Shown here piece after piece: positions 24,874-35,487 of a DNA stretch of 64,000 nucleotides. The first letter of the stretch is position 1. Every line of letters starts with the position of its first letter. The notes under the pieces are model-generated. The model was not told the DNA's origin. It saw only the letters and a program-made list of their open reading frames with translations, and searched no databases. This DNA is from Moniliophthora roreri (lineage: Eukaryota > Basidiomycota > Agaricomycetes > Agaricales > Marasmiaceae): positions 233,772 through 297,771 of the forward strand of contig LATX02000111.1 of assembly GCA_001466705.2 (NCBI GenBank), in the 5' to 3' direction. The position numbers and the translations under genes were made by a program.

Positions 24874-26345
24874 GTGTGAGGCACACCAGCTTTAGGCAAA
24901 ACAACACTTCTTCAGCTTCTCCAACAATTCATAGAATTCAATCACTCTGACCATATAGTGGAAGTAATACCTTATGGGATGCCCAGGAGCAAAGCCACAG
25001 GTTTGTAAATTAATTCTTTTCTATCATGCAGACAGGACTTAACTTCTGTGCAAGGTGAATGCACTGAACTTGAGGGAGGATTACAATGCTTTTTGATGCC
25101 ACAGACATCCCTCCCTGACCTAATCTTGTTCCTTAGAGGGCATGAAGCTGACTTTAATAAGCTACTATGGCTTCTTATGGATGAGGCTCAAACATCATAC
25201 TGGGACCTTCAATTATGGATCTACCTATTTAAAGCACTACAAGACCAGAAGCCTGAAAGCATCTATGTAGTGCTTTTTGCATCCTATGGAAGTCAGTGAG
25301 GTGAGCATCATAGGGAGCAAGCATTTCAATTCAGAACTCCTCTTTGGATCCCAGCATGAGCAATTCTGGGCCTTGTTCCAACACTCAAGGTGCCATCTTC
25401 TCTGCTCTTCACCACTGCAGAATACACATTATTTATTGGTGGAATAGAATGGAGTCCACACTTTAATTACTGGCCACAATTAGACTCTGATTTAGGTGAA
25501 TTTATTTTCAGGATTTCTGCTGGTCATATTGGTGCCATCATGTTCTTGCTCTATATGGCAGCAAGTGCCAAGGTATTGTTGCACTCTATTTTTTTTTAAT
25601 CAACTTCAGCTGATTGACTATTTCAGAAAGACTCTTATTGTTTGCTGCAACTGCCAATTCTATCCTACAATGGATTCATGAGTGTCTGGAACACTCCAGA
25701 CAAGTTTATGGATGGACTAAGAAGTGACAGAGATGCATTTCTAGAGGCTTTTCTAGAAAACCTCTGTTTGCTTATCATGCTCTCTGGATTTACATAATTC
25801 AATAGCTGATCACAGTGCAATGCATTGATGAAGAGGAAGCTTTGGTTATTCCAAGACTGGACCCAGAAGAATTGGAAGCCATTGGCAACATGAAGCTGCA
25901 GGTATAGATATACACACATGAGTTGACTGTAAACTCTGACCACATTGCCTTGCACTTCCTGTCACTGCTCCATCTCTCCTGGTTCTCTAATAAACTTTCA
26001 GTCAACACACCTCTTCTCTCTAATGTTATGTAATTGTCATTTGAAAAGTTTTAGAGGGGTGTTCTGGTGGGTTTCTCCTGTGCTGCACTCTGCAACCTGC
26101 TATGTGCCAAGGTAGTAAATTCCAGGGTCTCATCTGTAGAGGCCCAATACTAGAACAAATTTTACTGTTCTCTTCATGCTCTTACAGGAGGGGCAATGGC
26201 AGCCTCACCAGAATATGGACAGTATGTGAAGAAACAGAAGCATATTGATTTCTTCATTGCCTCAAAAGGCTGGGGCATTGAGCTTCTTCATGATTGCAAT
26301 CAAGTCAAAGAACATCTTCAACAATTTGACACTACTGGAGCCTAG
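24874..26345 (+). pseudogene. Crinkler-like P-loop NTPase with C-terminal nuclease-like domain (decayed)
   Basis: Fragments in order on the plus strand resemble the Crinkler (CRN/CR-effector) proteins that are multiplied in basidiomycete genomes. First comes a Walker A block GTPALGKTTLLQLL (24,880-24,921), preceded by a TGA where an Arg codon is usual. Then come DEAQTSYWDLQLW, a Walker B-like acid cluster, and YVVLFASYGSQ (about 25,180-25,295). FTTAEYTLFIGGIEWSPHFNYW and LGEFIFRISAGHIGAIMFLLYM follow at 25,400-25,570, and EYGQYVKKQKHIDFFIASKG and WGIELLHDCNQVKEHLQQF at 26,210-26,335. The final part has the spacing of a PD-(D/E)xK nuclease core (IDFF, then GIEL). Frames change several times and stops are present, so this is a pseudogene; I find no CG dinucleotide in it. 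Family assignment is from memory of motif style. Confidence 0.6.
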
Positions 26346-28598
26346 TGTTGTATTCTAAGGGGTTAATAATGCCAATTTTTTTCATTCAGACCTTAGTATC
26401 AATTATAGGTGTTAATAAGACTTGTATTTTAAGACATTATTAAGATCTGCTCTACTTATAGTCATTGCCTGGTCCCTTGAGCTCCCTATCATCAGGAATA
26501 GGCTCAGAATTGTTCTCCTCATCAACTAGCAGCTCCATGTATCTTGCCTCCTCTGTGTATGCTATATGGTGGCAAGTATGACACAACTGTTCATCAATGT
26601 CAGTTTTCTTGCACCTACCAAATAGCAACTCCAAGGAGTGGGGTAGCCACTGACTATGTTGATGACTATAAGTCACCTGTGGTTTCCATGTAAATCTGTC
26701 AATCAACAGGCTGAAACACATTGTGACAGCCACTTGATTAATGGCTTTTTTTATGGTTTTCCCTCACATGTGTTTACCACCCTCATTTACCCTCAATACC
26801 TCAATATCTTCTTCTCTTAACTTACCAAGTCACTCAAGTTGTCACATGGCCTCAATGACTAGTGTTTGCTGCTGGTGTCATTAGTGACTCATCACTAGCA
26901 CCAGTTCTGCAACATCAATTACAACTCTCATCATTGTTCAGAGTGGTCTTGATGTTGCCCAGAATGGTTGTTGTCATTGTTGACTCAGGTTAAAATTCTA
27001 AGTATGTCTCAATACCTTAAAGTGCTTTTTATAACTAATTTCTACATCTAGATGTTTGATACTCATCTTTGTTTACCCTCATATTGTACTTCCATGACTA
27101 TGTCATTCAACTAGAAATTCTTTTCATATGGAATATACACTTCAAGGACCCCATATTGGTATAAGATGCAGATTCCTCTAGTCAGAACCCATAGCTATGG
27201 CTCTCGCTTCCTTGCCTTCTCCATGCTTATCAGCCTCACAAATACTCAAAGCCTGGGAATATTGTGAGCAGTGATAAGTAGTACCTTCTTTCCTTCCCAG
27301 ACACTCAAAGTCAAGAATGCAGCATGTACCTATAATGGTCAATGGTGAAGAGGGCTTCATGGAAATCATGGGGGATTTCTTAGAGATAGCAGGTCAGTGT
27401 CATTCAAGCTACTCAACAATGTGAAAGAGAAAGTTCAAAACATACTGTGGTATATGACTTATAAGACCTAGGGCAAAACACCTGTGGCATGTAATTGTAA
27501 AAGTGAAAAATAATCAGTAAAAGACATTCTTGACAATATCTATGTCCCATGGCAGCACACTAGTCAAACCTGTTCCTTTCCACCCCTAGTATGTATGGCT
27601 TGACATGCACAGCTGCTTTCTGCAGAAACCCATATGCCAGGTTGTGATGCACACAAAGCATTTCACTCAAGCTCAAGCTGAGTATCACCTGGCTACTCAA
27701 TGGCCACACTGACAACAGTCAGCAGCCTCTTTTCTACTTTGGGTGTGATAATCCTGCCAATGGAGCTGTACATGCCATCTTGAGGATGACCCATTCACTC
27801 GTATTGGTTAGTCCTTCCACTATCAAATTATATATATATATATATGGTTTCCAGCAGTGAGTGTGAATATTCAACCTCACTTTGCCATATAGGTCACAGG
27901 TGCTCAGAAAGCACCCATTCTTCCTGTCAATGGTTTGTTGCACTCTACAGTTCAACATGATCCTTCTGCATGATAGATAGGCTCCATAACCCTCTAGTAG
28001 TATTGAAGATTATGTATGCATGGTTCTGTAGCAGTATCCATTCAAGTGCACTTGCAATTAGCATAAACTACTGCAGACAATGAGAAACTCACTGCACCCA
28101 CTTGTAAACTATTGAAATCAGTTTTCTGCTAGTGTTAAACCCTTGGAGACCCTTAGAGACAGTCATCAAAAACTGAAGAAGATGAAATTATGAGTCCAGG
28201 CTGAAGGGCTAATGTGGAGGTCAGATTTGGGTCAAAGACCACCTACATTATTATGTTATAGTATATAACCTTCTGTTTCAGATCAGTCACACCAACTTCC
28301 TGACTTTCCTCTGAGCCAAGAAGCTTGGTAAACCTTCAGAATACCTTCTGAAATGATAATCCACCTTTCTTTTTGCTACAGAGTAACAGGAGCCTTCACA
28401 GGTTCCTGATATTTAAAAAAGTGGTGAGTTTCTCATAGTTGAATAATGTTTGACAGCACTGACATGTGCCCTCCAACCAGTGATACCATGATGTTCCAAA
28501 AATATCTTAGTTAATGCTATTTGAGTCTTATGAAACCTTTCTATTGAGTATAATGACCTTGTTGGGCTGTGGGAGAGTTGATGAACAGGAAGATGGAG
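26346..28598. other. CpG-free decayed DNA, unassigned
   Basis: About 2.25 kb of very CG-poor DNA. A minus-strand frame at 26,452-26,733 gives 94 codons with a Cys/His cluster (CHTCHH) and an acidic end; upstream of it the frame continues through TGA and TAG codons, which suggests a degraded protein gene I cannot name. A short (TA)n tract lies at 27,827-27,844. Confidence 0.4.
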
Positions 28599-29024
28599 TG
28601 TTACAATTACCCTTACATTATTACATGCTTCTCTTTCCCCTCAGACTTATTACACCTTCCCAGCCCTCTTTTCTATTCTCTAACGTCATGTGTTTTCTTT
28701 TATCAGACCAGTACACTATCCCCGCCTCCCCGTTTTCTCTTCTGTACGTTTTATATGCCGATGCCTTTGCTATTTATTAATAATCACTGACCTCATCACT
28801 ATACACAAATATGGTAGAATTAGTTTGGTTGTACTTATTTAAATGCTCAAGCAGAGACAGGATCTCTAGCTTGACCTAGTTAAAACTATATACTTGTGTC
28901 CAAGCAACAATGAGGAACTCTGAACTTCAACAAGCCATTGAATGAACTTGAACTTGAACTTGTTACTACTTTGAATTTCTCTAGTTGAAGTTAGTCATGA
29001 TGTTGCTGTGCAAGTAATGTAACA
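28599..29024 (+). repeat. 5' LTR of Ty3/gypsy element (family L1)
   Basis: A 426 bp unit with TGTTAC...TAACA ends. It contains a TATA-like TATTTAAA at 28836-28843. At 28868-28877 lies agcttgacct, which is complementary to aggtcaagct at 29027-29036 just after the LTR, a layout expected for self-priming elements. Related LTRs in this window are at 40104, 41758, 44819, 46921 and 61290. Confidence 0.8.
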
Positions 29025-30290
29025 CAAGGTCAAGCTGATCGATTGCCAACCTCCTGAGGTTTAGGCATCACCTATGAAGAACTATAATGCCTCTGAAGAC
29101 AGAATGGCAGCTCGAACAGGACATTGTGGAAGTGGAAGAACGGCAGCATGGATTACAAACCCAATCAATATCGAACCCAGGTGGATGAGTGATCCTACTA
29201 TTAACCAGAGCATCCTGCAGAGAGCTCCTGATGCCCTTGCAATCGCCATTGCTGGAGAGTCATCCTCCAACTGAGACTGCTGCAGAATCAGGAAAAACAA
29301 AGAAAACCTTGACCCTATTACCCACCACTGGTGGATCAGAAGAGGGAGACTCCACTGACAGTACCTCTCAGCGTATATTGAAGAAGGAAGACTTGGATAT
29401 ATTGATCACCTTCTTTCCATCAGTGGAGGAGCAAGACCCCTTCGAATGACTTCTCACAGTGCTCAAGAACAGCTCCAGATCAAGGAAATCACCCCAGATT
29501 GAAGAAATGTCTGAAGACAAGAAGCCGTCAGGAAGCAGACTGAAGGTGGAACCAGAAGCTAAGGAGATGAAGATAAGCACCACTGTGCCTGTACAAGTGA
29601 TAGCAGCCGAAAAGGAAGTAAAAGCAGCACTACCCTCAAGTATTCACAGGGCAGTGAAAGGAAGCCAAGAAGTTCCTCAGAGAAGTCCTCCTGTATATCA
29701 CCCTCAACCCCAAAACCTTTATGAATGACAGGACAAAGAAGCTCTTTCTATTATCATACATGACAGACAGACCTGGGGAGTTTTGGAAGAACAAAAAGAC
29801 AGATCTTTTATTAGCAAGCGATACAGAAGCCGAAAAGGTCACATGGGGCGAGTTCATTGAGGATTTCAAAATGTCCTTCCAACCATTGGATACAGCTCTA
29901 GAAGCCCAGATGAAACTCAGAGACTTAAAGATGAAGGAAAGAGCTGACGAATACACATACCAGTTCACCTATCTGGCCAAACAAACCAGATATAATGATG
30001 CGGCACAGATTGAGGCCTTCAAATGAGGGTTACCAAGGAGTCTTATGCTGAAAATTATGACTTGACCTGAGGGAAAACCAGAAAATATAAAGGACTGGAT
30101 GAATGTGGCGATCCTGTTTGACGAAAGCTACAAACAAGCAGTGGAATACGGAAGAGTCTGGGATAAGGAGAATGGAAGAAAACCTCAGCATGCCTTCCAA
30201 AAGAAAGAAGGAACTGCAGTAAAGAAGATTACAGTGATGTGCCCAATTTTGGCCTAGACATGAAATCATGCACTTTTCATGTCAAATACT
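29025..30290 (+). pseudogene. Ty3/gypsy gag remnant
   Basis: Follows the 5' LTR directly. Frames switch between 29,074 and 30,280. The clearest part is 29,721-30,026 with LLLASDTEAEKVTWGEFIED and AQMKLRDLKMKERADEYTYQ, the retrotransposon gag capsid pattern; it runs into TGA and frame changes shortly after. No protease or polymerase follows before the next repeat, so the element is truncated on the right. It is similar in layout to the gags at 39-40 kb and 60-61 kb. Confidence 0.75.
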
Positions 30291-30400
30291 AGAAAAAGAG
30301 CCCAGAAGTACATGTGATATTCATGTGACTTGCTGACCCACAAGCTCTAATACGGTGCCTAAACTTTAAGCGCCAGGTCTAATAAGTCTAATAATTGACA

Positions 30401-32029
30401 CTGTAACACAATCTAGAGGAGGTTAGTAGTCTATACTAGCTCCCTACATTACAGTGAAGCATCGCTGTGAGGGTTCTTGGTCAATAAAACGGGCCAGAAA
30501 CTACTAATTCTGAATGCAAAGAAATAGATATCAGCGGGATCCACAGTCTAAGTGCACTAGATTGTTTGTTTTGTGATCACATTGCAGGATAATGCATCAA
30601 TAGACTTAAAACCTAATTATTACTATTGATAACTAGTACACAGTTGGAACTTGTTCCTATGCAATGACAGCCTTTCCAGGTGTATGTGGGACGACTGATA
30701 GGCAACAAGTACACTGGAAATTGCGAATGACTCGCAAGATCGTATGTGGGATGGGAGGAGATTGAATACAGCAGATGTCTAGACTGTGACATCCACCAAT
30801 CCAATAGTAGAAAGCAGCTATGCAGAAGTGAACTGGCAGAAGGGGAAACATACCCGCATATACAGCTAGTCCAGAACCTGTGGCTAAGCGGAAGTAGCTA
30901 TGCGGAAGGGTCATATGACCCAGCGACGCTCTGCGCAGGGTCCAAAACCCAATAAATCAACTGTTTGGTCACCAAATATACCCAATATACCTAATTGCTA
31001 TGCAGAATTGAACTTTTAGGCACGAACACATACAATTTATGCCATAAACTAAAACACACTCATTTTATCTTTTATTTTGTTATTTCCAATTATTATTCTG
31101 TATATAAAGAGCTGTACTTGTAGATACAGGCTCAAGGACTGACTGGTACTTGCACCTTATAGCCCTGTGCAGCATCGATTTAGACTTCTGTGCAGCTTCT
31201 TAGACCAAGTCTTTATGCACTTGCCAGTCAGTCGCTTCTAGTCAAGCCAAGATTTATATATATATATATATATCTTGCCTCACTGTATACAATCTGATAA
31301 CCAATCAGTAAACTACTTGTGTTTAAAACCTACACTTTGTGACCCTTGAGTGCAATACTTGAGTCATCTTAACTAGAGTCTTTAGGCTCTGCAATCTAAG
31401 CCAGCCAATTGAAGATATAAAGAGTTCTGTCCCCTTTCTCACTCCAAATCACTTGAGATAGACTCAGTCTCGTAGCAGACTTGTACAGTGCTTTCTCACT
31501 TATAGAAGCCTCTATTGTGGGTTTTAGTGTGTGTTGTGTGTGTGTGTGTGTGTGGGTTTTGTAGCTGTGTTTAGTTGCAGAAGCCCTGTTTAGAGAGCTT
31601 TTAGAAGTGAAGATAGCATGTAGTTGTCCTTTAAAGGAGATAGAGTTTCTGCCTCTTCATTTGGAGCCCACCACGAGGGGTGGATTTTCAATTGAAAAGC
31701 TTATAAAACCGATTATAACAACTTGATTCACGATCTATCAATTGTGGATTATTCTGGTTGTGGCTTGAACGTGAGCAAGTAACCTATGTGGTGTAAAAGC
31801 CTTTATAAAACTGAAAACTGATTGAAAGATTCCTGTTACCAGGTGAGCAAGAGCAGATGCACAGAGTCCATCTCCTTTACTACAGCTCAGACACAACACT
31901 TGAGAGGTTGTCCATCAGAGCAGGGAACTAGTAGATAGACAAGAACCTACAGCGAGTTGAAGGTCCGCAGCCAATTCAACAGAAGTTGAAAGAGGTTGTA
32001 ATCCACAAGCAAACCATGGTGTTCTAAGG
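30401..32029 (+). repeat. LTR plus leader of a second LTR retroelement, copy A
   Basis: A long unit repeated three times (A, B at 32031-33194, C at 33196-34140). It has a TATA box tatataaag at 31102 followed by about 550 bp to a possible LTR end ...cctcttca (31659) and a possible primer site TGGAGCCCACC at 31662. The LTR would begin near TGTAACAC at 30401; this left edge is a guess. It holds (TA)n and (TG)n tracts near 31,256-31,273 and 31,530-31,555. The copy stops at the n at 32030. Confidence 0.6.
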
Positions 32030-32030
32030 N

Positions 32031-33194
32031 TCCCTACATTACAGTGAAGCATTGCTGTGAGGGTCCTTGGTCAATAAAACAGGCCAGAAACCACTAATTC
32101 TGAATGCAAAGGAATAGATATCAGTGGGATCCACAGTCTAAGTGCACTAGATTGTTCGTTTTGCGATCACATTGCATGATAATGTGTCAATAGACTTAAA
32201 ACCTAATTATTACTATTGATAACTAGTACACAGTTGGAACTTGTTCCTATGCGGAGCTTTGAAGACACTCATGCAGATATGACAGCCTTTCCAGGTGTAT
32301 GTGGGACGACTGATAGGCAACAAGTACACTGGAAATTGCGAATGACTCGCAAGATCGTATGTGGGATGGGAGGAGATTGAATATGGCAGATGTCTAGACT
32401 GTGACATCCACCAATCCAATAGTAGAAAGCAGCTACATGGAAGTGAACTGGCAGAAGGGGAAACATACCTGCATATACAGCCGGTCCAGAACCCATGGCT
32501 ATGCAGAAGGATCATATGACCCAGCAATGCTCTGTGCAGGGTCCAAAACCCAATAAATCGACTGTTTGGTCACCAAATATACCCAATATACCTAATTGCT
32601 ATGCAGAATCAAACTTTTAGGCACAAATATGTATGATTTATACCATAATCTAAAACATGCTCATTTTATCTTTTATTTTGTTATTTCCAATTATTATTCT
32701 GTATATAAAGAGCTGTACTTGTAGATACAGGCTCAAGGACTGACTGGTACTTGCACCTTATAGCCCTGTGCAGCATCGATTTAGACTTCTGTGCAGCTTC
32801 TTAGACCAAGTCTTTATGCACTTGCCAGTCAGTTGCTTCTAGTCAAGCCAAGATTATATATATATATATATATCTTGCCTCACTGTATACAATCTGATAA
32901 CCAATCAGTAAACTACTTGTGTTTAAAACCTACACTTTGTGACCCTTGAGTGCAATACTTGAGTCATCTTAACTAGAGTCTTTAGGCTCTGCAATCTAAG
33001 CCAGCCAATTGAAAATATAAAGGGTTCTCCCCTTTCTCACCCTGAATCACTTGAGATAGACTCAGTCTCGTAGCAGACTTGTACAGTGCTTTCTCACTTA
33101 TAGAAGCCTCTATTGTGGGTTTTGGTGTGTGTTGTGTGTGTGTGGGTTTTGTAGCTGTGTTTAGTTGCAGAAGCCCTGTTTAGAGAGCTTTTAG
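32031..33194 (+). repeat. LTR retroelement unit, copy B (truncated on both sides by n)
   Basis: Near-identical to 30,443-31,605. Differences to copy A are mainly transitions, many of them CG in one copy against TG or CA in the other (for example catcgctg/cattgctg, agcggg/agtggg). Single n characters bound it on both sides, so its real neighbours are unknown. Confidence 0.7.
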
Positions 33195-33195
33195 N

Positions 33196-34209
33196 TATTC
33201 TGTATATAAAGAGCTGTACTTGTAGATACAGGCTCAAGGACCGACTGGTACTTGCACCTTATAGCCCCACGCAGTGTCAATTTAGACCTCTGTGCAGCTT
33301 CTTAGACCAAGTCTTTATGCACTTGCCAGTCAGTCGCTTCTAGTCAAGCCAAGATTTATATATATATATATATATCTTGCCTCACTGTATACAATCTGAT
33401 AACCAATCAGTAAACTACTTGTGTTTAAAACCTACACTTTGTGACCCTTGAGTGCAATACTTGAGTTGTCTTAACTAGAGTCTTTAGACTCTGCAATCTA
33501 AGCCAGCCAATTGAAGATATAAAGAGTTCTGTCCCCTTTCTCACTCCAAATCACTTGAGATAGACTCAGTCTCGTAGCAGACTTGTACAGTGCTTTCTCA
33601 CTTATAGAAGCCTCTATTGTGGGTTTTAGTGTGTGTTGTGTGTGTGTGTGTGTGTGGGTTTTGTAGCTGTGTTTAGTTGCAGAAGCCCTGTTTAGAGAGC
33701 TTTTAGAAGTGAAGATAGCATGTAGTTGTCCTTTAAAGGAGATAGAGTTTCTGCCTCTTCATTTGGAGCCCACCACGAGGGGTGGATTTTCAATTGAAAA
33801 GCTTATAAAACCGATTATAACAACTTGATTCACGATCTATCAATTGTGGATTATTCTGGTTGTGGCTTGAACGTGAGCAAGTAACCTATGTGGTGTAAAA
33901 GCCTTTATAAAACTGAAAACTGATTGAAAGATTCCTGTTACCAGGTGAGCAAGAGCAGATGCACAGAGTCCATCTCCTTTACTACAGCTCAGACACAACA
34001 CTTGAGAGGTTGTCCATCAGAGCAGGGAACTAGTAGATAGACAAGAACCTACAGCGAGTTGAAGGTCCGCAGCCAATTCAACAGAAGTTGAAAGAGGTTG
34101 TAATCCACAAGCAAACCATGGTGTTCTAAGGACAACTCCTTCACAGCACGTGTATTGTTCCAAGTCTAGAACACCTAACTCTGAAGAAGGCAGCACAGTT
34201 GCTGACAAC
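33196..34209 (+). repeat. LTR (3' half) and leader, copy C, upstream of gag
   Basis: Starts inside the unit at the TATA box (33202) after the n at 33195 and continues through the possible primer-binding site at 33764 to the gag start codon at 34210. It is almost identical to copy A over this part. This is the leader of the following gag gene. Confidence 0.7.
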
Positions 34210-35487
34210 ATGTCAGAACTCTCTGGTCTGGAAGAGGATCTTCGATTAGAGAGGTTTTCATTTGACGATTTTATTAGATCGTTTGGTCAACACTACAGTC
34301 CTGAAAGGGATTCAGATACTGAAGTAGTGGAAACACTACTTGCAAACTTAACCTTATGCCTAGATGTTTCACAAGAACATCTTGAAAACAATTTTAATTT
34401 TGATCAAAACCCCAAACCTAACCAAAACCCTATAAACCGTCAAAACAATAAAATGGCTGATTCTGGAAATGGTGGTGTTGCTGGGAACACCATGGCTCAA
34501 GTAAAGGCCATGTTAAACAACAGTAGCCTGCCCAAGAAGACTAAGACCGCCCCATCTTGGAAGTGTGAAGAACCAGAACAGTTAGTACCGTGGCTAGATG
34601 ATCTAGATGCAATTTTTAAAAGGGCCAATATTACAAATGATTGGGTGAAGATTCAGAAAGCGCTAGAATGGATGGAATACACCACCAAAAATGAAATGTC
34701 CAGACTAGAGTCAGCAAAGAAGTCCCACTTAGAAGCCAATTGGGAGGAGTTTAAAAAGGAATTAACTGCTTGCTTCCCCGAAGCAGTGGCAGACTATGAA
34801 GGATCTAGAGACAAGTTGGAAAGAATAGTCTTGAAATATAAACTCATTCCTGTGGACAGGTTGGATAAAGCTCTTGCGTTCAACAGGGCTTTTAAGATCG
34901 AGGTACAGAAGCTGTTATCAGCAAAACCAAACACATTGATCTCCAATGCGGAAGCAGTCAAATTATATGCGATGGCCTTCGAAAAGAGGCTAATGTGTGA
35001 AGCTTTGAGTGAGGCAAGAAGAGTGTGCATGCCAGATCTACATGGACAAAGGAGAGATGATGTGTTCAAACTAGAGTCAGCAAAGAAGTCCCACTTAGAA
35101 GCCAATTGGGAGGAGTTTAAAAAGGAATTAACTGCTTGCTTCCCCGAAGCAGTGGCAGACTATGAAGGATCTAGAGACAAGTTGGAAAGAATAGTCTTGA
35201 AATATAAACTCATTCCTGTGGACAGGTTGGATAAAGCTCTTGCGTTCAACAGGGCTTTTAAGATCGAGGTACAGAAGCTGTTATCAGCAAAACTGAACCT
35301 ATTGATCTCCAACGTGGAAGCAGTCAAGTTATATGTGACAGCTTTTGAAAGGAGGCTAATGCGTGAAGCTTTGAGTGAGGCAAGAAGAGTATGTGTGCCA
35401 GATCTACAGGGACAAAGGAGAAATAATGTGTTTTTGGTTGACTCTTTCAGTTTCTCCATCCATTTGGGGATGATAAGCGGTACTTAG
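34210..35487 (+). CDS. LTR-retrotransposon gag ORF with internal duplication
   Basis: Open frame from ATG 34210 ([18 protein letters not shown]). After a Gln/Asn-rich linker ([19 protein letters not shown]) comes a capsid-like part: [20 protein letters not shown], then [19 protein letters not shown]. From 34705 a 366 bp (122-residue) unit occurs twice in tandem, 34705-35070 and 35071-35436; each copy runs from [20 protein letters not shown] to the end of SEARRVC.PDL.GQRR. The first about 220 bp of the two copies are identical, the rest differ. No zinc knuckle or protease follows. From about 35437 the DNA is a minus-strand integrase, so the last 17 codons belong to another element. Clearly mobile-element protein. 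Confidence 0.75.
   Translation: MSELSGLEEDLRLERFSFDDFIRSFGQHYSPERDSDTEVVETLLANLTLCLDVSQEHLENNFNFDQNPKPNQNPINRQNNKMADSGNGGVAGNTMAQVKAMLNNSSLPKKTKTAPSWKCEEPEQLVPWLDDLDAIFKRANITNDWVKIQKALEWMEYTTKNEMSRLESAKKSHLEANWEEFKKELTACFPEAVADYEGSRDKLERIVLKYKLIPVDRLDKALAFNRAFKIEVQKLLSAKPNTLISNAEAVKLYAMAFEKRLMCEALSEARRVCMPDLHGQRRDDVFKLESAKKSHLEANWEEFKKELTACFPEAVADYEGSRDKLERIVLKYKLIPVDRLDKALAFNRAFKIEVQKLLSAKLNLLISNVEAVKLYVTAFERRLMREALSEARRVCVPDLQGQRRNNVFLVDSFSFSIHLGMISGT

Noticed and set aside
27827..31273. CRISPR-like or satellite arrays at the (TA)n and (TG)n tracts
   Set aside because: These are simple microsatellites without spacers, inside LTR sequence or decayed DNA.
30401..34209. A true triple LTR array
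   Set aside because: Each unit is bounded by an n, so the three copies may come from different loci; only copy C is physically linked to the gag gene.
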